NCBI RefSeq assembly: GCF_010015445.1
Contig: NC_053120.1
Span: 8,710,114-8,774,113, forward strand
Origin: Perca fluviatilis
Lineage: Eukaryota > Chordata > Actinopteri > Perciformes > Percidae
Direction: 5' to 3'
DNA length: 64,000 nucleotides
Made by a program: the position numbers and the translations under genes. The notes below the pieces were generated by a model, which saw only the letters and a list, made by a program, of their open reading frames with translations, was not told where the DNA came from and ran no database searches. This document shows, one piece after another, positions 1 to 12,308 of this stretch (its first letter is position 1; each line of letters opens with the position of its first letter).

Positions 1-1434
1 GCTATAGTGAGAAGTGCAGGGAGTTGGACCCTTGTTGATGGCTGCCAAAGTGAGTGCTGTATCTCATTCAGCACATTGAGGCCCCTTACCAGTGTTTCGG
101 CACCAAGGAGCCTTGTGCTCTGAGAGGAGACATTGTTAGCTCTCAGCAGGTCTGTTTATTCATCATAATGAGAAAAGACAGGTGACACTGCCGAGCACAC
201 AGCTGAAAAAGCAAGTGAATGTGTTTAGAGTGATGGTTTTCATTGAAGCCACTGTGATAATGGACTGCAGAATAAAGATGAGTTTACTCACATTCAAAAG
301 CCCTTTCGAGAGGGTGGACTCTTTTTTCTCTCTTGGGCCATGTCTATTAATTCACTTGTTTCAACCTTCAATCAGTGCCTGCAGCCCTCACAAATATACG
401 CAGTGGTTTGCTGATTGAAAAGATGAAGATTGAAAGGTCTTTTTTTTTACTCTAGTTAGAAATCTCTAAAGCACTTGTAGCTTAATCACAGGCTCCGGGA
501 AGATCTGCCACTTTTCAAATACTACCTCTTCATGTGACCTGCTTGACTTTCTTTTCAAGATTTTACACAATTCATGGTAGGAATGAAGTCCATTTGGGAA
601 TATATTGCAACATCGTGTCCAATTGGGGCAGATTGATTTGCCTTGAAGAGACAAACCAGAGGCGATGGATGGTTATTTTAGTGAAAATAATAGATTCAGT
701 GTTGGCTTGCTTTTAAAAGTATGCTGCCAGTGTCAACCTAATTAGCAGCCATGACAGCAAAATCTGTTTAATCGTGCATAAAACCTTTCACAATTTAGAC
801 CCCATGCAGGGGAGTCCTAGAAGGTCGCAATGCACTCACCCATTAATTACATTCCATATGAAAGATAATAATAAACACACTGCTGGGCTGGACCGGTTGC
901 ACCTTATGCTCTGTTCAAGGGCGGCCCACCATCAAGTCATGTTTAGATGGATGGAGATACGCAGGCGAGCCGAGAGTGCCAGGGCTGAGCTTGTTTGCTG
1001 GTTCGCCTTTACCATGACAATGAGAAGAAAGGAGGGAAAAAAGGAAGAATGGGGCAGAGGAACAATAGGAAATGAGTCTCTTCTATCTACCTCCTTTGCG
1101 TGTCCGAAGGACTTTGGAGTGAACACACAGCTAATGGCAGATTTTTGTCTTTAATTACAGCGACTGTTTGAAAATATGAGGCTCGTGTCACTGGCTGTTT
1201 TGTCAGCTGCCATCACACTCTGTCCTTGGTGCACATACAGAGGAGCCCAGCTCTTAAAATAACAGCTTTGGTTTGCTGATCTGCCAGTTGGCTAATTGTA
1301 AGTGGGCCGCCAAAGACACAGCATGAGGCCTGTCGCATCATTGTCTTTTTTTATTATTGTGTGGCTTGTAAGCTGTGAGCAGTATGCGGTGCATGTCGCA
1401 AGTCGTCTTTTCAGCTTCCATAATGGAGAGTGTT
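1..1434. other. Intergenic, no gene seen
   Basis: No reading frame with recognisable protein similarity on either strand; the short frames open here are of chance length. The composition is mixed, without simple repeats or terminal inverted repeats. The stretch around 720-860 and 1080-1280 contains TTAAT/ATTA motifs in non-repetitive sequence, which is compatible with regulatory DNA, but nothing proves it. Confidence 0.6.
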
Positions 1435-1438
1435 TGTG

Positions 1439-1497
<59 letters not shown>
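1435..1497. repeat. (TG)n microsatellite
   Basis: About 31 nearly perfect TG dinucleotides with one C interruption near the start. It is the reason for several overlapping poly-Cys/Val and poly-His/Thr frames on both strands, which are not genes. Flanks remain TG-biased to about 1600. Confidence 0.97.
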
Positions 1498-1499
<2 letters not shown>

Positions 1500-2957
1500 A
1501 TCCAAGTGTGTGCACGTGTGTTTGTGAATGCTCAGATGCATCCAAGATGTGCTGTGCATGCGGAATGAGAACAGTGGGTGTGCGTGTGGACAAGTGTCAA
1601 CTCTTTTGTCTAGAAACACCTGTTTATTCTCTGTTAATTAATTGTTTTAACATTGCTCCAATTTGTCAAGCACTTTGCTCTTGGTAAAATTAGATTGCTA
1701 GCTTGCTGACGCTAGCTAGCACACCCCCTAATCAGTGTCCATATGAATTATAAGTGTTGATGTGGCCAGATGTTGCTCCACCATACATCCAGCAGGATAT
1801 AAATAATAAATGACATCTGCTCCTTTAGCATTGTATAACCACACAGATAAGCAGAAAAGAAAGGCAGAAGCAAGCTCATAGTTACGTGAAACCTTAAGAT
1901 TTAAGAAAACTTGGTATGGCTGGTTTGGTATCAGTATCATAATTATTGACAATTAACAATTCATTGGAGCTGTGTTTACATATTCATTAAGGGCTGCTTG
2001 CTTATTGTTGACAGGTTTTCACATCCTTTAGCAATAGTGTTGAGATATTTTCTACATTGATATTTTGTTGTCATAAGAACAGTGAATACTGTGTTGTCCC
2101 AGTGAGGGGCACTGCAGCAATGCATACAGCTCTGTGACTGTGAAACCAGCACTGCATCAATACACAACACATGCACAAAATAAATGGAGCTCTCTTCAGC
2201 ATGAGGAATCCAGACGGGAACATTAACAACATTTGAATTGCGAAAACAATGTACCATGGACACTGTATAACTGTTAATATGAAACTATGCACATTGAATT
2301 GAAATGACCGCCTGCTATGTCGATAGGTCATTAAACCCAATGACAAGTGGGATTATTTGAAGTAAATACAGACATGCAAGAGCATTTACACATTATAGTG
2401 TTGCATGTTCTGTAAGTTGAACGCCTGAAGAAAATACAATGGCACAACACTTTACAATTCTGCACAGCAGAGTTTTTTTCGCTACATTCTCCGACCCCTC
2501 TTTCTCGTTATCAGGTATCAGTGACAAGTTTAATGGCTGTGTTGACAATGAAGGCTAACCTCTCCGAGGCCATTTCTGAGTCCATTAGCAACTGCGTCCC
2601 TCCATCAGTCAGAGTTGGTTAGTCTTTTGTCTCGGCTGCAGCAGATAAGGTGTCATTCATTAACGGCATAGTCCAAACCTCAGCTGTGAACACCGACTAT
2701 TTACATTTAGAGGTTTTTATAGCCCAACTTATTCATGTGATTCACCCTAAAGGAAAGTGCTTTTGATGACTACAGATGTGCCATTTCTTTGAAGGTTTAC
2801 TATAATTCTCCTTGACAGCAGTCGACTGCAAGGCATTCTGTGTAGCTTTGAAATAAAAATACTTTCTGCTGCTACCTCTTAACTCACAACAATGCTGTAC
2901 TCTAGTGATGTAAAAAATACAAGGGATATTATATTGTGTGTCAACCATATACACAGT

Positions 2958-2994
<37 letters not shown>

Positions 2995-4728
2995 ATACGT
3001 TAGTCTTTCCAGATGGTTAGTGTCCAAAGATTCATTCCCATCAGTAATGAGTGCTGAGCATGTTATTGGAACAGCTTTGTTGCCCAGGGGAATCCTTCCC
3101 ACTGTAGTCTGCACAATGCTTTAAAACTAATCGCGTATCAAAAAGGAGACAAACACTCTATGCAAGGGTGACATTAAAAGACATTTTGTTATTTTTTTTA
3201 TTTTTTTTTTAATGTAACAATCTCCTGTTTTGTGTGTTCCTTAATGGACGTACCCTTTTTAACTTTGGCAAACAAGATCAAACATTCCTCTTGGTCTTTA
3301 TTTAGAAATTAATATGCAAAAGTTCAAACTCTGTTCATCTGCTAGTTAAAAACATGAAACTGCTTTTGTCATCATGCTTTCCCTTTATGTTTGCCATAGG
3401 CCTTTCAGTTTGTAATAGCTTTATGGGGCATAAAGGACACTATAAATGCTGTCAGCAGCTTAAATGACATGATAGAGATAAGCAAGCTATATAATTAATA
3501 ACAATGAGTAACTATGTTGCCTCCTCCTGCATGTACTTGACCTTATGGACAAAGAATTATTATTATTACTTTTATTGGGCTACCATAATAATATTAATAC
3601 ATAAGAATCATTTCTTCTTCCGTTTTTGCCTGAGAGCTAAATTTAAGATTTATTTATTTGATTAAGACAATGCACATTAATCAACATTTCTGTAAATGCG
3701 CCAGTGTTACCAATGGCTAATTTTCAACTGTACTCCTAGTTATATAGCATGCTTGTCTTTATGTGTTGTGACAGTGTTTGTCATGCATGTGTGTCTTGCA
3801 CATCCAAAGGATCTGAGCGTCTGCAGGGATATTTATAAAAATGCAAATTTTTCTAGTATAGCAATTGCGTACCAACAGCACCTAAAAATACATATGTTTA
3901 TCAACTCTGATCAATCAGTATAAATCAGGGATTTTAAGGAGTGTCTCAATATAATAGTCCAGCAAATACTGCATAGCCTCGGCCAACGGTGTTGCCTGTA
4001 AATAAATCACTATATTTTACTTGGAAAGTCACTGTGTCAGTGAAAAAGCTTGTAGCATTTCTTTGATTATATTGATAGACAAAGGTGATGGATGTAATAT
4101 ACAATTTCTTTCGCTGAATGAAAGACGAAGAAGAAGAATTATAAAAAGATATTGAACCATTTTTCTACTGTTCAGATCGACTTGAAAACACCAGTGTGGA
4201 TGGAAACCTGTTTGACATATAAACAGCATTTTTATTCTCCATTAGTAAGGACATGGCACGAGTGCCTAAAAAGCCTTTTGTAAGAGTCATAAATCTCAGC
4301 CGGCTCAGTAATTCTTGAGTCATTGGTATTGATCAATAACCTTATGAAACCCCTGAACATATGTCATGGTTTTTTTTGTGAGGACAATACAACAACAACA
4401 AAAAACACTTTGCTCATGAAGGATGTTAAATTCCTTTTTTTTCCTCAAACATATGAGGCACCTGCTCAGCTTGACAATTTCTGGAAAAATCGGAAAAGAA
4501 AATAACACACTGCGTGAGATGATACACCTCTCCATGTACCAGCAGAGAATCAACACATTGTTAATGTTTCTTCTGTCAAACAGAGTGTGTGAACAAACAT
4601 GCATCTCTTCAGTGCAGAAATGAAAGCTAATCACTAACACAGGATTTTGTGCCTTGTTCCCACGTATTAGAGTACAAACATCAAACTCAGATCGAGATAT
4701 AAGTATGACCTAACCCTTGTATGTCAGA
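1498..4728. other. Intergenic, no gene seen
   Basis: AT-rich sequence without convincing coding potential. It holds one TA microsatellite (2962-2990) and short poly-T/poly-A runs around 3190-3212. Frames up to about 106 codons occur (for example 4320-4640 minus), but they show no domain, no codon regularity and no neighbouring exon signals, so I treat them as chance. Confidence 0.6.
2962..2990. repeat. (TA)n microsatellite
   Basis: Fourteen uninterrupted TA dinucleotides followed by a short GTGTATACG transition. Confidence 0.95.
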
Positions 4729-4810
4729 TAGTGGTGTGCGGTACTGCAAAATTTGGCATCGATCCAAGTAGGGCCAGTATCGCCGATAACAATACGATAC
4801 CAATATTTTT

Positions 4811-4873
4811 TAATAATTAAGGTGGATGCATCATCAAATTTTTTAATAATTAAGGTGGATGCATCATCAAATT
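4811..4873. repeat. 33-bp tandem duplication, two units
   Basis: A 30-base unit starting TAATAATTAAGG and ending CATCAAATT occurs at 4811-4840 and again, identical, at 4844-4873 (period 33). It lies inside hAT-1 across the point where the transposase reading frame loses similarity, so the duplication may mark the internal deletion junction. Confidence 0.93.
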
Positions 4874-5056
4874 GTTTTTGTGATTTTTCCTTTGGATTAT
4901 TAATACGTAAAAACAGGACAGAATTTGCATATGCTTGTATAAATGTGTTGTGTTACCACTGTATCTTACAGCCTTTTTACAAAGTATACAGCTTGCTGTT
5001 GTTTCATTTTTGGCCTGAAAATACAGCCACACGGCGCTCCTCTTCCTCTCTGACAT
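4850..5056 (-). pseudogene. BED zinc finger remnant of hAT transposase
   Basis: The 68-residue frame starts MSERKRSAVWLYF, matching the opening of BED fingers, which bind the transposon ends. Cys23 and Cys26 form the first metal pair, followed by the typical NTT-LYKHM segment with His42. The last zinc ligand expected a few residues after His42 is missing, because the sequence changes to an unrelated AT-rich tail from about residue 45 and stops at 68. Nothing of the dimerisation or DDE-type catalytic part follows. The methionine at 5056 is the natural start, as it lies just before the conserved SAVWLYF block. It lies inside the exact-TSD element hAT-1. It is a defective transposase fragment rather than a domesticated host ZBED gene, because it is truncated and has no further exon. 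Confidence 0.8.
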
Positions 5057-5356
5057 TCTTCTGCTCCGTCTCTGTCCTGCTTGTGTTTGTGTGCAGCTGG
5101 CAGCCGCCGAGCCTGGCTGCTTGCTTGCTTGTTTGCCTGGCGCCGCTGAGTCACATGACGGTACAACATCAAATCACAAGAGGGGGGAGGAGGAGCAAAG
5201 TGTGCCTGTTCTGCGCTGTGACAGCATGTGTGACAGGAGCGGCACTTGAAAGCAGCAGCACTTACACAGACACCAACAGCCAGGTCTCCTCTTTGATGAA
5301 ACCGCAGCGGTGCATACTGGAGAGAAATTAAAACTAAAGTATCGATCTCATTACAC

Positions 5357-5394
5357 TGGTATTGATGAATATCAATACCAACGTTGGTATTGAT
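5357..5394. repeat. Overlapping perfect palindromes near hAT-1 right end
   Basis: TGGTATTGAT at 5357-5366 pairs with ATCAATACCA at 5371-5380 around a 4-base loop. The second arm is itself the left half of a 24-base perfect palindrome at 5371-5394 centred on AACGTT. Such subterminal inverted motifs are common in hAT ends and may be transposase binding sites; that role is inferred. Confidence 0.9.
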
Positions 5395-5528
5395 ATTATC
5401 AATATTTGGATCGATCCGCCCACCACTAATGTCAGAAGGGACAAGACACAGCAGACTACAAATCCGTTGACTAGTTTTAATATTACCTATGGCAGCTAGA
5501 TAAGAAAGATTAGCTAAATTAGCTAGCA

Positions 5529-5943
5529 TTTAGTCTATATCGACGACGTTCCACTTCCGGGATTGTTGAGGTGCCGCCGGAACCTTTCTTTGTGTTGGCA
5601 TTCTAAACTCTGGTTAATTTCTGAGGACTATGGTTAACTGCTCCTCAGATCTCTGCAGGGTAAATCCAGACAGCTGGCTAGACTATCTGTCCAATCTGAG
5701 TTTTCTTCACGACTAAAACAACTTTTGAACGCACACGTTCCACCAAAACAAGTTCCTTCCCGAGGCTATGTTGCAGAGGCACTGCCATTGTGTCCGGGGC
5801 TTAGCACCGCCCAAGACGATTGTGGTTGGCTCAAAGAAATGGCAATAAACCAGAGCACGTTTTTCTCCCATCCCGGAATGCTGTGTGGACTAGCCAGACC
5901 TTGCTCCGTAGCACTATGTAGGAAGGTCTGGCAATGCGAGACT
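5529..5943 (+). repeat. Dispersed repeat family A, copy 1 (MITE-like)
   Basis: Begins TTTAGTCTATATCGACGACG and ends GCAATGCGAGACT. Related copies lie at 42410-42690 and 53505-53892. The inner ends TAGTCT and AGACTA are inverted. Here AGCTAGCA occurs at both edges (5521-5528 and 5944-5951), compatible with an 8-bp target duplication, but the locus is rich in GCTAG anyway and copy 3 does not show one. I recognise it as an abundant percomorph repeat; it has no coding capacity. Class (non-autonomous DNA element versus other) is unresolved. Frames across it are shadows. Confidence 0.75.
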
Positions 5944-6505
5944 AGCTAGCAGTTGACTTAACATAACACAGTAGGACATATCCTTGCTTGTTTTAAAGCA
6001 TCTGGGAATAGGTATACTGTAAGTTGTTAAGTGGAATTGATTTTCAAAATGCTAAATTTATACTTGTTTGACAGGAACAGTGGGTTACATCATAGCAATG
6101 GAGCCTCACATATAGGCACCATCAATTTGCTGGAAGAACATATGTCTCTGTTACCTTCTCCATGTTTGTCACCAACTGTCACCTTCTTAAAACCTGTATG
6201 ATTGTGTAAGACTTATTTTTAGCAATGTCGCCATAAAATCACAGCAATTATTTTAGTGAGTACAGTGTTATAACCTATTGGAACAACGGCAAGAGCTACA
6301 CAAATCAAAACCCAAGTTGTAATCAACCGTAGTTTTCATTCAATCATAAACCACATTGTTTTACAGGAGGCTCTAAAATGTAAAGCAATCAACCAGACGT
6401 TTCCACGACATACTGTAGCCTTGGGGTCATTTGCGTATAAAGTTTGGAGTCTGGCTGTAAAGCTTGATTACCAGCCCTTTCATCCAGCAATTACACCTAC
6501 GTTTC

Positions 6506-6507
<2 letters not shown>

Positions 6508-6589
<82 letters not shown>
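6508..6589. repeat. (CA)n microsatellite, long
   Basis: About 41 uninterrupted CA dinucleotides, the longest simple repeat of the window. Length polymorphism is likely. Confidence 0.98.
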
Positions 6590-6591
<2 letters not shown>

Positions 6592-9129
6592 GATCTAATG
6601 AGGTTACGTGGACAAGCTTGCATGAATTAGTTGTTGCGCGGAAAGGTTGAGGAGCACTTGGGTCAAATGTTAATTACAAATTGTCTCAGTTCATAGAGAA
6701 TAAAGACTGTAATTAATTCTGGACGGGACAAATTCATAGCAATTTATTACACTAATGTACCTGTGTGGCCCACAAACAGCGTCTCATACATTTCTCAAGA
6801 GCATAATTTAAAAAAGTTCCTCGCCCCATATTAACGTTAAAACCAAAAGGTGAAAAAAACCTTAAGTGTGACATCATCTATGACTCCATCTGGGTTAGAC
6901 ATGACCTTACATGGGTAAGATTTCATAAAGGTTCCAACTGAAAGACGACATCCAACAATTAAACATCACTTTAGTTCCTCTTGATTTATAGCACCAATGT
7001 TTTCTCAAATAATAGCAGTTTTTGAAGTATGTGTTTGTATGAAGGGTATTCCCATGCCCAATGTAAATCCACACTAGCACGATATACCACGTAAATACAG
7101 TAAATCATATTAAAAAAAAATATTTTGAAAACAGTTTGAACAGATATCAGAAAGAGCAGCATCTATGGATGACAACTGTCATCTTGGTACTATTTACACA
7201 GCTTTTTGGCATAGAACATTGTGTGTTCTGTTCTGTCCTTGCTGGCCACTTTAACAGCCGTAACTCTAGAAACCTGAAAAACGCTCTAAAGCTTCTCTGT
7301 TCACTTGGATCTGCACTACTGACAGAATGTGACTGAATGGAACATTAACATTTTGGAGGCCACAAGTTTGTCTGAGCTCTTATACCCAAGTGACCTCTTT
7401 ATTCTTTTCAGTTCAGCAAAAGAAAAAATAGTTTCCTCCACAGGAAATTCCCTGGAGATTATCACATTGTCCACAATGTGGTTCTCCCATTCAATGTCAA
7501 GCTGATGCTGCTTCAGCTAGGTGGAGCTAGGACACACACTCAGAAGCCCACGTGTCTAGACGTCGGTTTAATTCCAGGAAATGGGATAATAAACTGGAAA
7601 CAAACTAGTTACATTCTAGGTGTAAACCAAAATGGCTAATACATAGATATAAATGTAATAAATGTATCACAACCAAAATAAGTCCTTTACCTCTTCCCGT
7701 GTGGATGCTATTTGAGTGACGCTACTGTGCAATTCTCAGAGTCGACAGGGATGCAAAACTCAGCTGCACAACGGTAACTTCCTTTTGGCCCACCAAATTC
7801 AACTACTGTAGGCTCTACCACAAAAATTAGGTGAACAAAACACGATGTCACCTGCTTTGCATGCAAATACTTCAGAAGATTGAACAGTAGTGGAAGATAC
7901 AAAGAGAGGCTCCTCTCGCACCAGCAGCCTCTGAACGCTAACAGACTTAGGTACTCATCTCAGTTAAACAGATTGAGTTTAAACCTCCAAATTACTTGCT
8001 TTAACAAGTTTCGCTTATTTATACAATGAAAATTTGTCAAATATCACATCCATGAGGCTTTCAGAAGACAAATCACAGGCAACAAACTGGATGTTTCATA
8101 TTCCTCGCAGCTATAATAATGTTTAAGATGCATGCAAAGTTAATGTTATGTTCATTTGAATGTTGATTAAGATAAATGGCTTCCTTTTGCCCTAACAATT
8201 ATTAATACCACCAAATAATTCAGTAAAGCGCTCAGGTTGGAAACCCATAGGTTTATGCATATTTCTCCTTGTTGCATTTGTTGCATGGAATATGACCAAT
8301 GTGTTTTGACTGTAGCTGAAGTTATGTTTTTGTGGCTTTGTGACTGATGGGAACAAAATCTTTGAAATTGGTCCAGTTTTAAGCAAGACCGCTGCAGAAA
8401 ATAAACCCTTAATTCACCCAGTTACATATGAAAATATGCTGGCTCTAAACACGCTAAAAGTATAGTTTATTTAAAAGGAATGTGGTTAAAAAAGTATTTT
8501 ACTCTTTAACAAAAAGGTCTGTAGGGATCATTTCAATAATGTTGTCAGACACTTCTATTAACAATCTGAGCCGGTCAGTGGCAAAAAAAAACAGCAGAAA
8601 TTGACAATGCACATTTGCCCTATACGATTAAATTCGGCCCAGTGTGCTGCTGCCTGTTCCAATGTTCTCGCTCAATACTGCACCAATTTCAAAGAGTTTT
8701 GTTCACATTAGCCACATGTACACAAATGCGTGGGAAAATAGGGTCCAGGTTGAAAAAAAGAATGAAATTACCCTTTACTGTAATCCCTAGTCTAGACTGT
8801 TGACTCTAGACATGAGCATATCTACTATACTGTATTGTAGCTCATCCAATCACCATTGCAGAAACATTAACATTGTTTTCCTGTAAAATTGCTGTAGTCT
8901 GAGCACGAAAGCTTTGCCTTATAGCCGTATGGTGTAGCTGGAAGAGAGCTTTTTTTGGTGACCTTCAGAGTTGCAGCTTCACAGTCTAAGAGCATAATGA
9001 CTGTAATCATTGCAAGGCAACCATCACTGCAAAAATGACTAATTGACCATTAGAGCTAACAACGCGTGGAGTGCTTTTCAAGGCAAGCCTACGCACACAT
9101 CAACAAAGTCTCACAATGCAGCACCACAG

Positions 9130-9310
9130 CTAATTAATATATAGCAGAATCAACCAGTACACAAGAAGCCGCTTTATTCAGGCCAGCGTCAATTAAAAGG
9201 GCTCTCATTTTCTGTGCCGGCCCTCTCAAGGTGACGGGATATGTTGTGGTTGGATTAAATATTTATTGAGGGCTGTCATTACATTGCCATTATCATTTAG
9301 ATCAGTTCAT
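9130..9310. promoter_or_regulatory. Candidate conserved non-coding element
   Basis: Non-repetitive segment with GCTAATTAAT, CAATTAAAAG, GGATTAAAT and similar homeodomain-type cores, balanced base composition and no reading frame. This is the look of vertebrate developmental enhancers in gene deserts, but conservation cannot be tested from one sequence. Confidence 0.25.
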
Positions 9311-9426
9311 TAAACAACAAGATACACCAATGTAGAGGCAATTACGCTTGTTAAATAAAACAGGATGAAAAGAGATAAAAATAAGACTGCTGCAAGCACA
9401 CGCACACACTGCGTTATGTACACAAA

Positions 9427-9448
9427 CACACACACACACACACACATA
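9427..9448. repeat. (CA)n microsatellite, short
   Basis: Eleven CA dinucleotides, with further impure CA copies to the left from 9398. Confidence 0.93.
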
Positions 9449-11718
9449 TACGCGTGTTCTGCTCACTTTCGAGGTCACTGAACTGGGTCCCAAGGTAATC
9501 GTTGAACAGTGGTTCTTGGCTATGCTTGGAAAACAATGACTCTGATAACCATTAACAGCTGCTGGGAAGTCCAGGCAATACAATAACTGCACACTTGAGG
9601 AATTATGTCAAACATAATACAGAATTGATGTTGCTTGTAACAGTCTTATATTTATTGAGATATCCAACAGACTTGGACGATACCTCTTTTGATGACACAC
9701 TGTATGACTATATGCTGCATGACTCACATTGTTTCCATTTTATTTATTTTTTTCACCTTGAACATTGCTGTGGAATTCTCTGTTTGATTACCTGGTATCA
9801 CAGATGATTTTGTTCATATAATTCACAACATATTTGTATGACTCAAAGAGATCTGAGTCATGTCAAATGTTAAAGACTTGTGGGTGCTATCTATGAATTT
9901 ATATATACATGTCTTTCTCCCAACATAACTACCTATTATGTGTTTCGATAACAATATATTGTACTCAAAGCATCAGCAGTAACCATGTGGCTTTGGTGTC
10001 AGTCAGTAGGGCACTGGCTACATTAAGAGTGGCCTCAATAGAACTGAAACTATTTCAGCAAGTGTTGGAAGTGTTGTGTGTTATATTCTCGTGGGGTGGG
10101 GAAAGCTATCTGGGACTGCCATTGCTATCACTACTGCTCTCACATTTTTTACCAACATAGTACATTTCCTAGTACATTTTTTCTACTGTAAAACCTAGAT
10201 GGCCAAGGCTATTCTTTAAGGGTTATCCAACAGCATTCTGGGAAATATAGGTGATCAGTTATGTTCACCAAGCCGGGGAGAAAGAAAAGTAGGCACACCA
10301 GAGAACTAATTTACAAGATTTGAAGGATAAGGCTGGTGTTATATAGGCTACATATTGATATAGTATTTGCCTCCATGCCACAGAACTCCATGGTTGTACA
10401 AAAACTCTTAAAAGCACAATATGCTGTACAAATTCATTCAGTTTGATTAACAAATGTATTCGTTTATTTTTAAACAACAAACTTAAAAAAACTACAAAGA
10501 GATGAATAAACTAAATATGAAAATAATATAACCCTAACCCAACAGAATTGCTGAATATAATAAATAAAAAGCCATTGTTATCCTTTAAACAAAAAATTTA
10601 TCTGCATATGATATTTCTTGTAAACACATTTTGTAGATACAGTTTTCTCCTTCAACCCTCTGGCGTGCTGGTAGATGTCTTGTTCTCTCGGCCGCTGCAC
10701 GTTTGATCTCTTACAGTTATAAATGAAAGGTGGCATTCACTGGCACACATTATTCAGTGAAAGGTTTCTTCAGTCAGGGCATGAGCAGTGAGGGAATGCA
10801 CAAAAAAAATGCAATGATCTACGGATGTGGCCGTTGGAAGAAGAGACTGAAACATGTCCTCTGCTGTGCGTGACAAGTGTTTAATGTGAATGATTGCTCA
10901 GCCATGTCCAATTGATCTCCAGCAAGGGCCCTATTTTTAGAAAAGTACTTCTAAATGTCCACCAGCTTGATGTACATCTCCCACAGAGTGTGAGGGAACG
11001 GGACACTTTATCTTGACAAGTGCAGCCATTTGATGGTAGTACCAAACTGTAGCATATACAGACATTCTGCTTGGCCCAGGAAAAATATATGAGAGCTTAC
11101 AGATGTCTCACAAATAGAATTTGTGGGAAGTAAACAGGATATTTAAAAAAAAAATGCTAGTGTATGAAATACGCTCTAATGTGAATGTCCAACTTTGTAA
11201 TAGCCTTGTTGGGTCCAAGGTTATTATAGTTTAGAATGTTTCATTAGTTTTTAATTAAATTTTATTTTATTTTTATTTTCAAATATGGTTTAGTTTTAAT
11301 TAGTTTTTAAAGTGGGTTTGCTGGTTTAGTTTAGTTTGTAGTTGTTGAAAATGCTTAGTTTTAGTCCAGTTTTTATTAGTTTTATTGTTAGTTTGTCTTT
11401 TTTTTTGTCAGGGGCAAGACTCAAAAAGGTCAAAAATAGTATTGTGTAATAATTAATATATATTCACAATGTATTCAACAATAACACCAGTACATAAAAT
11501 GTACATGTGATGAGCACAAATATGTAAACAGTCTACACATGACGCCACAATAAGTGCAAAATGTATAAGTGACGTGTGTCCCGGGAAAAAAACCTAAACA
11601 GCTAATGGACTAAAGAAGACATACATGAAAAGGGCATACGTGCAGTTTAGTGTCCCAAATTATTTTCCAAAAACTGAGTGTCCCAAATGATGAGGGTCTT
11701 ATTTGAGACAGGGTAAGG

Positions 11719-11742
11719 TTAGGGTTAGGGTTAGGCTTAGGG
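11719..11742. repeat. Interstitial telomere-like repeat (TTAGGG)
   Basis: Four hexamers in a row, three TTAGGG and one TTAGGC in third position, inside hAT-2. Too short to suggest a fusion point. Confidence 0.9.
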
Positions 11743-11840
11743 TAGAACAGGTGGTTTAGCAGGTTCATTAATGAGGGACATTGTATAGGGAATTTAGGAC
11801 AACAAACTGAACGTCCATGAACAGGTGTTTTGAACTTTGG

Positions 11841-12308
11841 TTAGAGTAAAGTGGCGAACTTTTTGAAGTCAATCGACTCCCACAGTTTTGTAGACATCCC
11901 AGCCTCAATACACACATTAACCCACGCTTCCTCCCACTTTTGGTGTTCCTGCGTATTTACTAACCAGCAGCTATCAGGTCGCCGGTGAAAGCCCGCCTGT
12001 AGTGTTCTCTGTCCTATGGTTGTCTCCATCATACTGCCTGGCCCTGTACCCATACATCCACGCCCTGTACCGGGGTTAGCTTCTGTTTTGGGGGAGGGGG
12101 GCTTTGCGTTCTCCTTTACCTTGTTAAGGTAAGCTAGGTTAACCTCCTTGTGCGCGCTTCTCAAATGTACTTTCAAATTCTTGGGATTTTTCCCTTTAAT
12201 AAATTATCCACATATTTTACCACCTTCCACTGCAAGGCACTTGCTTTTATCTGACACAGTTATGATCAAATAGGACTGTCGCTTTCTTCCAACTTTTGGT
12301 ACCGCCAT
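11841..12308 (-). pseudogene. hAT transposase N-terminus with internal stop
   Basis: Reading from the ATG at 12308 the frame opens MAVPKVGRKRQSYL and contains a BED-type finger: a Cys at codon 24, a second at codon 33, then KNPKNLKVHLRSAHKE with two histidines. Codon 35 is TAA, two codons after the second Cys, which cuts the finger; the same frame then stays open to 11841. The later part ends in a GMSTKLWESIDFKKFATLL segment, resembling the start of the hAT core. No DDE catalytic region or C-terminal dimerisation block follows, so about four fifths of a normal 600-residue transposase is missing. Location inside an exact-TSD hAT element supports the assignment. A host gene is unlikely because the frame is disrupted and isolated. 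Confidence 0.75.

Larger units (their letters stand above)
4729..5428 (-). mobile_element. hAT-type DNA transposon, internally deleted (hAT-1)
   Basis: A 700-bp element bounded by an exact 8-bp target duplication, ATGTCAGA, at 4721-4728 and 5429-5436. The ends read TAGTGGTG inward from the left and, on the other strand, TAGTGGTGGGCGG from the right, giving short imperfect terminal inverted repeats. An 8-bp duplication is the hAT signature. The minus strand still carries the start of a BED-finger transposase (4850-5056), but the catalytic domain is absent, so the copy cannot move by itself. The terminal regions are rich in GATCGATCC and GGTATTGAT motifs, including back-to-back palindromes at 5357-5394. 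Subfamily is not assigned; the BED finger suggests a ZBED/Tramp-like relative. Confidence 0.88.
5952..11207. other. Intergenic, no gene seen
   Basis: About 5.2 kb without a recognisable gene. It contains CA microsatellites at 6508-6589 and 9427-9448 and many short poly-A or poly-T runs. Frames reach only about 96 codons and lack any domain. Segments at 8900-9310 and 10620-10800 look less repetitive and could be regulatory. The short CCCTAACCC at about 10531 is too small to call a telomere-like array. Confidence 0.6.

Noticed and set aside
1292..1687. Overlapping frames of 60-93 codons on both strands
   Set aside because: They are translations of the TG/CA microsatellite and its impure flanks.
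4753..5331. 192-codon plus frame
   Set aside because: Antisense to the hAT-1 BED-finger region and starting in its end; no domain.
4966..5529. 187-codon minus frame
   Set aside because: Crosses the hAT-1 boundary and target duplication; the sequence reads through palindromic ends, no domain.
5521..5951. AGCTAGCA as proof of an 8-bp target duplication for family A
   Set aside because: The flank is rich in GCTAG and copy 3 shows no equivalent, so it is only suggestive.
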